In this document: piece after piece, positions 17,643 to 25,210 of the stretch
Layout: every line of letters begins with the position of its first letter
How positions within the stretch are numbered: position 1 is the stretch's first letter
Assembly (NCBI GenBank): GCA_965237965.1
Contig: CBDEGT010000001.1
Coordinates: 620,001 to 684,000 of the forward strand
Length of the DNA: 64,000 bases
From: UBA2988 sp965237965
GTDB lineage: Bacteria > Gemmatimonadota > Gemmatimonadetes > Longimicrobiales > Gaopeijiaceae
Direction: 5' to 3'
The notes under the pieces: model-generated
What the model was told of the DNA's origin: nothing
Seen by the model: the letters and a program-made list of their open reading frames with translations, nothing else
The model's database searches: none
Program-made: the position numbers and the translations under genes

Positions 17643-18440
17643 TCAGGTCGTGGCCAGGGCTTGGTCGGGATACTCTACTGCCGCGAGCACGAGCCCGCGC
17701 GCCGGGGCCGGGGGAGACGTCGCGCGCTCCCGGGTCGGACCCAACTCGAGCAACGCGCCGAGATCGTCGAACGGCCGCGCCTCCAGCGCGATCGTGACCA
17801 TAGTACCGACCAGATACCGCACCATGTGGTGCAGGTATCTGTCGGCCGTGATCGTGAAGGTGGAGCCGAGCGTCGCCCCGTCCCCCTCCCACGGCTCCCA
17901 ACGGGTCGCACTCACAGCGCAGCGTGTACCCCGTTCCGGCTGCCCCGCCTTGGCGAATGCCGCGAAGGAGTGCTCACCTACGATCTGGCCCGCGGCGCGG
18001 TCGAGTAGCTCGGGCCGCACCGGACGGCGGAGGCTCCAGCACCAGCGCCGAACGAAGGGGGAGTGCGCCTCTTCGGCCAACCCCAAGCGGTAGACGTAGG
18101 TGCGTGCGACCGCGTCGTAACGAGGATGGAAACCCGGCGCGACCGCTCGCACCTCGCGTGCCCAGACGTCCTCGGGCAGAACTGCGTTGAGGGCCTTACG
18201 GAAGGCGGCCGGCGTCCAACGGGCGGGCACCGTGACCGCGGCCACCTGGCCGGTTGCGTGGACACCGCGGTCCGTACGGCCCGAGCCCATCACGGTGCGG
18301 CGTGACCCGGTGAGCCGCTCGACCGCGGCTTCGATCTCCCCCTGGACCGTGCGCTCCTTGCGCTGCGCTTGCCAGCCGAAGAAGGCACCGCCGTCGTAGT
18401 GGAGGGTGAGGGCGAAGCGGGTCTCCTCCCCGGAGGTCAC
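17643..18440 (-). CDS. truA: tRNA pseudouridine(38-40) synthase
   Basis: TruA isomerises uridine to pseudouridine at positions 38-40 of the tRNA anticodon arm. The 265-residue protein has the catalytic Asp D57 in GSGRTDRGVHA and the family segments LHYDGGAFFGWQ near residue 13 and RYLHHMVRYLVG near 200. It is the first gene of the long minus-strand run and is divergent from trpD, with 122 bases between their starts. No other function fits. Confidence 0.95.
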   Translation of the reverse strand: MTSGEETRFALTLHYDGGAFFGWQAQRKERTVQGEIEAAVERLTGSRRTVMGSGRTDRGVHATGQVAAVTVPARWTPAAFRKALNAVLPEDVWAREVRAVAPGFHPRYDAVARTYVYRLGLAEEAHSPFVRRWCWSLRRPVRPELLDRAAGQIVGEHSFAAFAKAGQPERGTRCAVSATRWEPWEGDGATLGSTFTITADRYLHHMVRYLVGTMVTIALEARPFDDLGALLELGPTRERATSPPAPARGLVLAAVEYPDQALATT

Positions 18441-18526
18441 GCGGGAAACGTACTGGGGGGGAGGGGCGTGTCAAGCGGAGCCGAGACGTGTGCGGGGTCG
18501 CGTGCAGCGCACCTTCAGACACCGAT

Positions 18527-18555
18527 TTGCCGGCCTCGGCGCGGCGGCGTACCCT
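18527..18555 (+). promoter_or_regulatory. Sigma70-type promoter of trpD, probably leaderless
   Basis: TTGCCG at 18527-18532 and TACCCT at 18550-18555 are separated by 17 bases. Transcription would begin about 7 bases further, at or next to the trpD ATG at 18563. No Shine-Dalgarno sequence is seen between the -10 box and the ATG, so the message may be leaderless. This is a motif match only. Confidence 0.45.
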
Positions 18556-18562
18556 AGCCACA

Positions 18563-19618
18563 ATGAGCCAGGCCGAAGCAGCCGCGCCGTCCATCCATTT
18601 TCCCACGCTCCTGGGAAAGGTCACCGACGGAGAGGACCTGAGCACGCAGGAGGCCGAGCGGGCCTTCGATCTCTTCATGGATGGGAGCGCGACGCCCGTG
18701 CAAATGGCGGCCCTGCTCGTCGGGCTGCGCGGGAAAGGGCTCGCTCCAGCCGAGGTCGCGGGCGGCGTGCGTGCGCTGCGCCGTGCGATGGTGCGGGTCC
18801 CGGCGCGCGATCCGGACGCCCTCGTAGATACTGCGGGAACCGGTGGTGGTGACGTCACCACGTTCAACATCTCGACTGCCGCGGCGCTGGTGGCGGCTGG
18901 GGCGGGGGTTCGGATCGCGAAGCACGGCAACCGCTCCTTCACCTCACGGTGTGGGAGCGCGGATGTGCTCGAGCAGCTCGGGGTCGCGATCGAGCTGACG
19001 CCCGATCGCATGGGGGAGATCCTCGAAGAGCTTGGGATCGTGTTCATGTTCGCCCCTCTGCTCCACCCGGCCATGCGCCACGTCGGTCCGGTCCGCAAGG
19101 AGCTCGGGATCACCACCGTGATGAACGTGCTGGGGCCGCTGACCAACCCCGCGGGCGTGCGTCGTCAGGTCATCGGCGTCGCGGACCCCCGCCTCGTAGG
19201 CTTGCTCGTGCGCGCGCTCCAGGCGCTCGGGCACACGCGTGGGTTGGTGGTGCACGGGTCGCCGGGGATGGACGAGATTTCCCCGACCGGCGTTACCCGC
19301 GTCGCCGAGCTCCGCGACGGCGAGGTGCTCGAGCGTGAAATCACCCCCGAAGCGGTGGGAGTCGACCCCCAACCGCTGGAAGGTATTGCTGGCGGCAGCG
19401 CCGCGGACAACGCTGAAGTGATCCGAGAGGTCCTTTCGGGCAAGCGGCGCGATGCGGCCTGCACCGCGACCCTGCTCAACGCGGCCGCGGCCATCTACGT
19501 CGGTGACGCCGCGCACAGCCTGGAACGCGGCGTCCGGATGGCCGCCGATGCGATCGCCTCGGGCGCGGCATTGCAGAAGCTCGAGGGGTTGAAGGCAGCA
19601 AGCGCGCGGGGGAGCTGA
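18563..19618 (+). CDS. trpD: Anthranilate phosphoribosyltransferase
   Basis: TrpD adds phosphoribose from PRPP to anthranilate, the second step of tryptophan synthesis. The 351-residue protein starts MSQAEAAAPS. It has the PRPP-loop signature DTAGTGGGD near residue 92, FNISTAAALVAAGAG after it, and KHGNRSFTSRCGSAD near 119, where the family normally reads KHGNRA-S-GSAD. VLGPLTNPAG is near 192. The frame can extend to 18488, but the ATG at 18563 sits just behind a promoter-like sequence. It is separated from trpC by the oppositely oriented lexA, so it is a transcription unit of its own. Confidence 0.95.
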   Translation: MSQAEAAAPSIHFPTLLGKVTDGEDLSTQEAERAFDLFMDGSATPVQMAALLVGLRGKGLAPAEVAGGVRALRRAMVRVPARDPDALVDTAGTGGGDVTTFNISTAAALVAAGAGVRIAKHGNRSFTSRCGSADVLEQLGVAIELTPDRMGEILEELGIVFMFAPLLHPAMRHVGPVRKELGITTVMNVLGPLTNPAGVRRQVIGVADPRLVGLLVRALQALGHTRGLVVHGSPGMDEISPTGVTRVAELRDGEVLEREITPEAVGVDPQPLEGIAGGSAADNAEVIREVLSGKRRDAACTATLLNAAAAIYVGDAAHSLERGVRMAADAIASGAALQKLEGLKAASARGS

Positions 19619-19956
19619 CGCGGTCCCCGGGGTACCGGTGCCGGTCGCGCGTACGGTCTCGGGCTAGCGTTCGGCAGGGCGCGAGAGGTCAGTGCACGGT
19701 GTCGGTACGGTCGTCCGTTCCTGCGCTACGCGAGTGGCGGGGGGCGCGCGTGGCCGACCTCGCCTCGACCACCCGGATCTCGGCCGAGCGCCGGGTAAGC
19801 CTGCCCACGGCGAAGGTGGTTCGCGCGGAGCTGGTCGTGCGTGGACCAGGAGCCGGCGCCATCCGGGTCGAAACACGCGTCACTACCAGATCCCCTCCCG
19901 TCACCATCCCGGTGGTCCTCATGTTGCCGGCTCCTACCGATTAAGGTCGTTCGGTC
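19619..19956 (+). other. Intergenic stretch between the convergent trpD and lexA
   Basis: There are 338 bases between two gene ends. Short open frames occur on both strands, but they are Arg/Ala/Val-rich frame-neutral translations of G+C-rich DNA with no family motif. A small palindromic stretch near 19629-19650 (GGGGTACCGGTGCCGG) could act as a weak bidirectional stop. Nothing else is recognised. Confidence 0.5.
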
Positions 19957-20565
19957 TCAGTATTTCCGGATGACGCCTACCACCACGCCCTGCACCCGCA
20001 CGTCGCGTGCATCCACCAAGATCGGCGTCATGCCCGCATTCGCGGGCTGAAGTCGGATCCGGTTGCCGGGCTCGCGGTAGAGCTTCTTTACCGTGGCGGC
20101 CTCGCCACCCACGAGCGCGACCACCATCTGCCCGTTCTCAGCCGACTCCTGCGAGCTCAGCACGATGTAGTCCCCATCGCGGATCTGCTCGTCGATCATC
20201 GAGTCGCCCTGCACCTTGAGGGCGTAGTTGTCCCGGCCCCGCCGGATCATGTCGGGTGGGACCACGAGCGTCTCGCTTTGGGAGATGGCCTCGATCGGGA
20301 GGCCGGCCGCGACCGCTCCGAGGAGGGGGAGCTCGACCGCCGGAGAGCCTTCCTCGGCCTTCACCAGCTCGATCGAGCGGCTCTCGTTGTAGGACTTCCT
20401 TATGTATCCTTTGCGCTCCAGATTCGACAGGTGCTCGTGCACCGTCGCGAGCGAGGAGTAACCGAAGTGGTGCGCGATCTCCTCGAAGCTGGGAGCGTAT
20501 CCTCGCTCGGCGATGAAGCTGTCGACGTGATCGAGGATCTCCTTCTGCCGCTTCGTCAGGGGCAT
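19957..20565 (-). CDS. lexA: SOS repressor LexA
   Basis: LexA represses DNA-damage genes and cleaves itself when RecA is activated. The 202-residue protein has an N-terminal winged helix (KRQKEILDHVDSFI, then SLATVHEHLSNLERKG), the cleavage site A87-G88 in GAVAAGLP, the nucleophile S122 (QGDSMID) and the general base K160 (ATVKKLY). It starts MPLTKRQ at 20565, with GGAGG upstream. It is divergent from trpC, and the 83-bp shared region contains a promoter for lexA and a repeated octamer that may be its operator. Confidence 0.96.
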   Translation of the reverse strand: MPLTKRQKEILDHVDSFIAERGYAPSFEEIAHHFGYSSLATVHEHLSNLERKGYIRKSYNESRSIELVKAEEGSPAVELPLLGAVAAGLPIEAISQSETLVVPPDMIRRGRDNYALKVQGDSMIDEQIRDGDYIVLSSQESAENGQMVVALVGGEAATVKKLYREPGNRIRLQPANAGMTPILVDARDVRVQGVVVGVIRKY

Positions 20566-20614
20566 CCGACCGCCTCCGTCCTGGGTTGCGTGCCGCCCGG
20601 CTCCCCGGGGCGTG

Positions 20615-20663
20615 ACCCGAACAGGTACCGAAAAAGGATACCCGAACGTTGACCGAAGCGCAA
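20615..20663 (-). promoter_or_regulatory. lexA promoter with a repeated octamer, candidate LexA operator
   Basis: Read on the minus strand, TTGCGC (20658-20663) and TATCCT (20635-20640) are spaced by 17 bases and point toward lexA. Two direct copies of ACCCGAAC (20615-20622 and 20640-20647) flank the -10 box. The arrangement is what autoregulation would need, but the sequence is neither the E. coli nor the Bacillus SOS box. The operator role is a guess. Confidence 0.35.
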
Positions 20664-21488
20664 GGATCCCGCCCGGCGTCGAGTGTCGGTGCGGACGTAC
20701 TCGAGCGGATCGTGGCCACGAAACGGGACGAGGTCGCCGCCCTGCGTGGGCAGGCGCTGGCCCTGCGCCAGGCCTGCGCGGACGCGCCGCCCGTCCGGAG
20801 TTTCGGGGCGGCCCTGCGGCGGCAGGGTGAGGTCTCGCTGATCGCCGAGGTGAAGCGCCGCTCGCCGGGTGCCGGCCCGATCCGGCCCGAGCTGGACGCG
20901 TCTCGGCTCGCGCGCGGCTACCAGGATGCGGGTGCCAGCGCGGTGAGCGTGCTTACCGACGGTCCATGGTTCGGGGGTACCCTGGCCGACTTGACCGTAG
21001 CCCGCGCGGCGATCGGCCTGCCCGTGCTCCGGAAGGACTTCACGTTGGTCGAGGAGCAGGTCCTCGAGGCCCGCGCGGCCGGCGCCGACGCCGTCCTCCT
21101 GATCGTCAGAATTCTGGACGACGCACGGTTGCGCGGCCTGCGCGAGCTGGCGGAGTCGCTCGGCATGTCCGCGCTGGTGGAAGCACACGGGCGCGCCGAG
21201 CTGGAGCGCGCGCTCGGCTCGGGTGCGAGAGTGCTCGGGATCAACAACCGGGACCTCACCACTTTCCGTACGACCGTCGAGACCACGTTCGCCATGCTTC
21301 ACCTGGTCCCCGCCGACGCCGTCGTCGTGTCGGAGAGCGGGATTCGCACTGCAGACGACGTGGATCGACTCGGTCGCAGGGGCGTTCACGCAGTGCTGGT
21401 CGGGGAGGCGCTTCTTCGCGACCCTGATCCGGCCGCGGCTGCCCGCGCGCTGTCGAGGCGGCCCCGCCGGGAGCGCGTGCTTGCCTGA
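20649..21488 (+). CDS. trpC: Indole-3-glycerol phosphate synthase
   Basis: TrpC closes the indole ring of CdRP to give indole-3-glycerol phosphate. It is a 279-residue TIM barrel starting at a TTG at 20649. The family motif LIAEVKRRSPGAGPI is near residue 62, SVLTDGPWFGGT near 97, RKDFTLVEEQV near 127, INNRDLTTF near 197 and SESGIRTADDV near 225. It opens the plus-strand run trpC-trpF-trpB and lies 83 bases from the divergent lexA start. A later GTG would remove conserved helix sequence, so the TTG is preferred. Confidence 0.94.
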   Translation: MTEAQGSRPASSVGADVLERIVATKRDEVAALRGQALALRQACADAPPVRSFGAALRRQGEVSLIAEVKRRSPGAGPIRPELDASRLARGYQDAGASAVSVLTDGPWFGGTLADLTVARAAIGLPVLRKDFTLVEEQVLEARAAGADAVLLIVRILDDARLRGLRELAESLGMSALVEAHGRAELERALGSGARVLGINNRDLTTFRTTVETTFAMLHLVPADAVVVSESGIRTADDVDRLGRRGVHAVLVGEALLRDPDPAAAARALSRRPRRERVLA

Positions 21489-21519
21489 GGTGCGGGGTGA
21501 TACGAGGCCCGAGGTACGG

Positions 21520-22176
21520 GTGAAGGTATGCGGCCTGGTGCGGCTGGAGGACGCCCGCCATGCGGCCGCGGCCGGCGCGGACTTCCTGGGCGCGATCCTC
21601 ACGGCTGGCTTCTCCCGGTCGGTGGCTGCGGCGACCGCCGTGGCGTTCACGAGCCCGGAAGGTCCGCCGCTGGTTGCGGTGCTGGTGAACGAACCGGTCG
21701 ATGCGGCGATTGCCGTCGCTGGCGCTTCGGGCGCCTCGGTTCTGCAGCTCCACGGGGATGAGCCGCCCGAGGCGCTCGACGCGCTGAGGTCGGCCGGCTC
21801 ATGGTCGCTCTGGAAGGCGCTCCGGCCGCGCTCGGTCGACGACCTGCGGGAGGGCGTCGACCTGTATGCGGAGCACGCCGACGCCCTTCTTCTCGACGGC
21901 TGGCACCCGAGCGCTCGCGGCGGGCAGGGCGTGCGCGTTTCTTGGGACGTCGTAGAGGCGGCGAGTGCGGAGCTACCGGAGGGCACTCTACTGATCCTGG
22001 CGGGGGGTCTCACGCCCGACAACGTGGACGAGGCCGTGAGCCGGCTCCTGCCGGACATCGTGGACGTGAGCTCGGGCGTGGAGGCCGCGGTGGGGCGCAA
22101 GGATCCGCTGCGGGTCGAGCGCTTCATTCGAGCCGCTCGTGGCTCCGGGGCCGCAGCTGGGAGGGAGGTGAAGTGA
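21520..22176 (+). CDS. trpF: Phosphoribosylanthranilate isomerase
   Basis: TrpF isomerises phosphoribosylanthranilate to CdRP. From GTG 21520 the protein is 218 residues and opens MKVCGLVRLEDA, the usual V-K-[IV]-C-G start with the catalytic Cys. VLQLHGDEP is near residue 75, LLLDGWHPSARGG near 125 and LAGGLTPDNV near 163. The strand usually reading F-x-x-S-P-R is LTAGFSRSV here, a modest divergence. A GTG at 21490 or TTG at 21481 would add ten to thirteen non-conserved residues. The stop overlaps the trpB GTG. Confidence 0.9.
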   Translation: MKVCGLVRLEDARHAAAAGADFLGAILTAGFSRSVAAATAVAFTSPEGPPLVAVLVNEPVDAAIAVAGASGASVLQLHGDEPPEALDALRSAGSWSLWKALRPRSVDDLREGVDLYAEHADALLLDGWHPSARGGQGVRVSWDVVEAASAELPEGTLLILAGGLTPDNVDEAVSRLLPDIVDVSSGVEAAVGRKDPLRVERFIRAARGSGAAAGREVK

Positions 22177-23411
22177 GCTCGACAGCGCCGGTCGACGCCC
22201 GGGGTCGCTTCGGTCGCTTCGGTGGCCGGTACGTGCCCGAAACGCTGATCGCCGCGCTCGATCAGCTGGAGCGAGCATACCAGGAGGCGCGCGCAGACCC
22301 GGCCTTCCAGCGCGAGCTCGACGCCCTGCTCGCGGACTTCGTCGGCCGGCCGACTCCGCTCTATCGCGCGCGGCGGCTCGAGGCAGAGGCGGGTGGGCCG
22401 CCCGTCTACCTCAAGCGTGAGGACCTGAACCATACGGGTGCCCACAAGATCAACAACACGTTGGGCCAGGCGCTCCTCGCCCGCCGGATGGGGAAGCGCC
22501 GCATCATCGCCGAGACGGGTGCGGGGCAGCACGGTGTGGCGACTGCGACGGCCTGTGCCCTCTTCGATCTCGAGTGCGTGGTGTACATGGGGGAGGAGGA
22601 CGCAGAGCGGCAGGCGCTCAACGTCTACCGGATGGAGCTTCTGGGCGCCGAGGTACGGCCGGTCGGGTCCGGTACGCGCACCCTCAAGGACGCCACCAAC
22701 GAAGCGATCCGCGACTGGGTCACCAACGTCCTTGGCACACACTACATCATCGGCTCGGTGGTTGGCCCCGACCCGTTCCCACGCATCGTGCGGGACTTCC
22801 AGTCGGTGATCGGGATCGAGGCGCGCGCCCAGATGCTGGATGTCGTAGGCCGGCTTCCCGCCGCGGTGCTCGCGTGCGTTGGCGGCGGCTCGAACGCCAT
22901 GGGCGTGTTTCACGCGTTTGTGCCCGACGAGGGGGTCGAACTGGTGGGGGTGGAAGCGGCGGGCGAAGGGCTCGGCAGCGGTCGGCATTCGGCGTCTCTC
23001 GCGGCCGGAACTCCGGGTGTGCTGCACGGCGCGCTGAGTTATCTTCTCCAGGATGCGGATGGGCAGGTGGCGCCGGCCCACTCGGTCTCGGCCGGGCTCG
23101 ACTATCCCGGTGTGGGTCCGGAGCACTCTTGGCTCAAGGACACGGGACGGGCCCGCTACGTTTCCGTCGCCGATGGCGAGGCGCTCGAAGCCTTTCATCG
23201 ACTCTCCCGCCTCGAGGGGATCATATCGGCGCTTGAATCGGCGCATGCGGTGGCGCATTTGCTTCGGGTGGCCCCAGACTACCGGGATCGGGGTCCGCTG
23301 CTCCTCTGCTTGAGCGGGCGCGGGGACAAAGACGTGGCCCACGTGGCTCGTACGGAGGGCAGGAGCGCCTTGTTGGAGCGACCGACCGAGAAACCGCTGG
23401 AGAAACCCTAG
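22173..23411 (+). CDS. trpB: Tryptophan synthase beta chain
   Basis: TrpB condenses indole with serine using PLP. The 412-residue protein starts at GTG 22173, overlapping the trpF stop (GTGA). The PLP lysine is K92 in HTGAHKINN. AETGAGQHGVATATA and the glycine-rich phosphate loop CVGGGSNAMG are present. This is the standard TrpB1 length. TrpA normally follows directly, but here two unrelated genes stand between trpB and trpA. Confidence 0.96.
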   Translation: MSSTAPVDARGRFGRFGGRYVPETLIAALDQLERAYQEARADPAFQRELDALLADFVGRPTPLYRARRLEAEAGGPPVYLKREDLNHTGAHKINNTLGQALLARRMGKRRIIAETGAGQHGVATATACALFDLECVVYMGEEDAERQALNVYRMELLGAEVRPVGSGTRTLKDATNEAIRDWVTNVLGTHYIIGSVVGPDPFPRIVRDFQSVIGIEARAQMLDVVGRLPAAVLACVGGGSNAMGVFHAFVPDEGVELVGVEAAGEGLGSGRHSASLAAGTPGVLHGALSYLLQDADGQVAPAHSVSAGLDYPGVGPEHSWLKDTGRARYVSVADGEALEAFHRLSRLEGIISALESAHAVAHLLRVAPDYRDRGPLLLCLSGRGDKDVAHVARTEGRSALLERPTEKPLEKP

Positions 23412-23416
23412 AACCG

Positions 23417-25210
23417 ATGCCTCCTCCCACTCCCGAATCCGGTTCCGGCTCGTTCCGGGAGTCCGGTGCGGGCACGTCGACCCCGTCCGCGGATGGCGAG
23501 ATCGGTAGCTGGTCGGACGCCGCGACGCTCCCCGTCGTCGAGGTCAAGGAGCTGTTCGTCACCCTCTCCAAGGCGATCCGTGCGGTCCAGCTCTACGACG
23601 AGAACAATCCCGTCTATCAGCGCTTCGTGCAGAGCCTGCGGGACGCGCTCAAGGATCTGTGGGCCGACGTCGATCGCCTGACGGTGGCGGTCGAGGAGGA
23701 GCGCTTCACGCTCTCCGGCGAGGAAGTCTACCGAGCCGAGAATCGATCCGATTCGCTCGCCTTCCTCTTCTTCAAGGACGGAATCCGGGAGATCACGTTC
23801 CTTCCCGGCGTCGAGCAAGACGAGCTCACCACCTTCCTCGGAGTGATCCAGCGGGCGCGCAAGGGGCGGGGTGAGGGTGACGACCTGCTTACGATCCTCT
23901 GGGAAGCCGACTTGGTCAACTTCAAGTACCAGTTCATCGACCTGTTGGCCGAAGGGGTGGAGATTCCCGTTCCCGGAGAAGGTGGCACGGCCGAGCAGCT
24001 CCAGGGCGTCATCCAGGAGGAGACCGCCGAGGCTGAGGCCGAGCCGGGGGAGACCGGAAGCGAGGCCCCGGAGCGTCCCGAGGGGGCGGTCAATCGGGAC
24101 GACTTCAACCCGACCTTGTACTCGCTCGATCCGCGCGAGATGGATAGCCTGCGCCGGGAAGTCGAGCTCGAGCTGGCGCGCGATCTGCGTGGCGACGTTC
24201 TGTCCGCGCTGCTGGACCGTCTCGAGGAGCCGGACAATCCCGATCGGCAGAGTGAGATTCTGGCGATCCTGCGCACGCTCCTCCCGAACTTCCTGTCCCG
24301 CGGCGCGATCCTGCCGGCCGCGCACGTGCTCGAGGAGCTGCGTGCGTTGGAGGACCGCGAGGGGTTGTTCGACCCCCAACGCAAGCAAGAGTCCGAACAT
24401 ATTCTTGACCGGCTGAGCTCGGCGCAGACGATTGACGAATTGGTCCGCGCGCTGGAGGACGGCTCCATCAGTGCGGGCCCGGCCGAGCTGTCCGCGCTTC
24501 TTCTCCACCTGCGCCCGAGCGCTCTCGGTCCGCTTCTGCGGGCCAGCGAGCTCACGCAGATTCGGGAGCTGCAGCCGATCCTGCGCGAAGCCGTCCACGG
24601 CATCGCGGAAAAGAACCCGAAGGCGGTTGCCGAGCTGCTAGGCGACGAGGATCCGGTCGTGCTGGCGGGCGCGGCTCGTCTCGCGGGTAGGCTCAAGGCG
24701 GCAGAGGCGGCTCCCACGCTTGCCTCGCTGATGACCCATCCCGGCGCCGACGTACGGTTGGCGGCGGTGGAGGCCGCGGTCGAGCTCAGGGCATCGACAG
24801 CCGCGAGCGCGCTGCAAGTGTTGCTGACGGATCCGGAGAGGGAGGTTCGCATCGCGGCCGCGCGCGGCCTCGGCCGGCTCCGCTACCGTCCCGCAGCCCC
24901 CGGCTTCCGCGACGTCGTGACCGGGAAGGAGATCCGCGCCGCAGACATCTCAGAGAAGATCGCGTTCTTCGAGAGTTACGGTGAGTTGGCGGGAGATGCC
25001 GCGCTCGAGCTGATGGACAAACTCCTCAACGGCAAGGGATTCCTGGGGCGCAAGGAGCCCGCCGAGATCCGCGCCTGCGCCGCCCTCGCGCTCGGCAAGA
25101 TCGGCAGCGACGAAGCACATCGGTCGCTGCAGGCGGCGAGTGGGGAGGAGGACGCCGTGGTGCGAAGCGCGGTGAATCGCGCCCTTCGTGGCGAAGAGTC
25201 GCCTCCGTGA
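23417..25210 (+). CDS. HEAT-repeat protein of unknown function
   Basis: A 597-residue soluble protein starting six bases after trpB. Residues 1-35 are low-complexity. Residues 40-200 form a conserved helical domain opening VVEVKELFVTLSKAIRAVQLYDENNP, a segment that resembles the start of the next gene's product (LLTSFYGALRALKLYPVEN). An acidic linker follows at about 205-235. The C-terminal part (about 400-597) has HEAT/PBS-type repeats such as DPVVLAGAARLAGRL, GADVRLAAVEAAVEL and DPEREVRIAAARGLGRL. No catalytic motif is seen. It is followed by an HD-GYP gene with overlapping start and stop, so the two products probably work together. Confidence 0.8.
   Translation: MPPPTPESGSGSFRESGAGTSTPSADGEIGSWSDAATLPVVEVKELFVTLSKAIRAVQLYDENNPVYQRFVQSLRDALKDLWADVDRLTVAVEEERFTLSGEEVYRAENRSDSLAFLFFKDGIREITFLPGVEQDELTTFLGVIQRARKGRGEGDDLLTILWEADLVNFKYQFIDLLAEGVEIPVPGEGGTAEQLQGVIQEETAEAEAEPGETGSEAPERPEGAVNRDDFNPTLYSLDPREMDSLRREVELELARDLRGDVLSALLDRLEEPDNPDRQSEILAILRTLLPNFLSRGAILPAAHVLEELRALEDREGLFDPQRKQESEHILDRLSSAQTIDELVRALEDGSISAGPAELSALLLHLRPSALGPLLRASELTQIRELQPILREAVHGIAEKNPKAVAELLGDEDPVVLAGAARLAGRLKAAEAAPTLASLMTHPGADVRLAAVEAAVELRASTAASALQVLLTDPEREVRIAAARGLGRLRYRPAAPGFRDVVTGKEIRAADISEKIAFFESYGELAGDAALELMDKLLNGKGFLGRKEPAEIRACAALALGKIGSDEAHRSLQAASGEEDAVVRSAVNRALRGEESPP

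Noticed and set aside
19699..19944. 81-codon ORF between trpD and lexA
   Set aside because: Low-complexity composition on both strands, no ribosome site and no motif.
20556..23342. 928-codon minus-strand frame across trpC, trpF and trpB
   Set aside because: The plus strand encodes three well-conserved trp enzymes here; the antisense frame has no motif.
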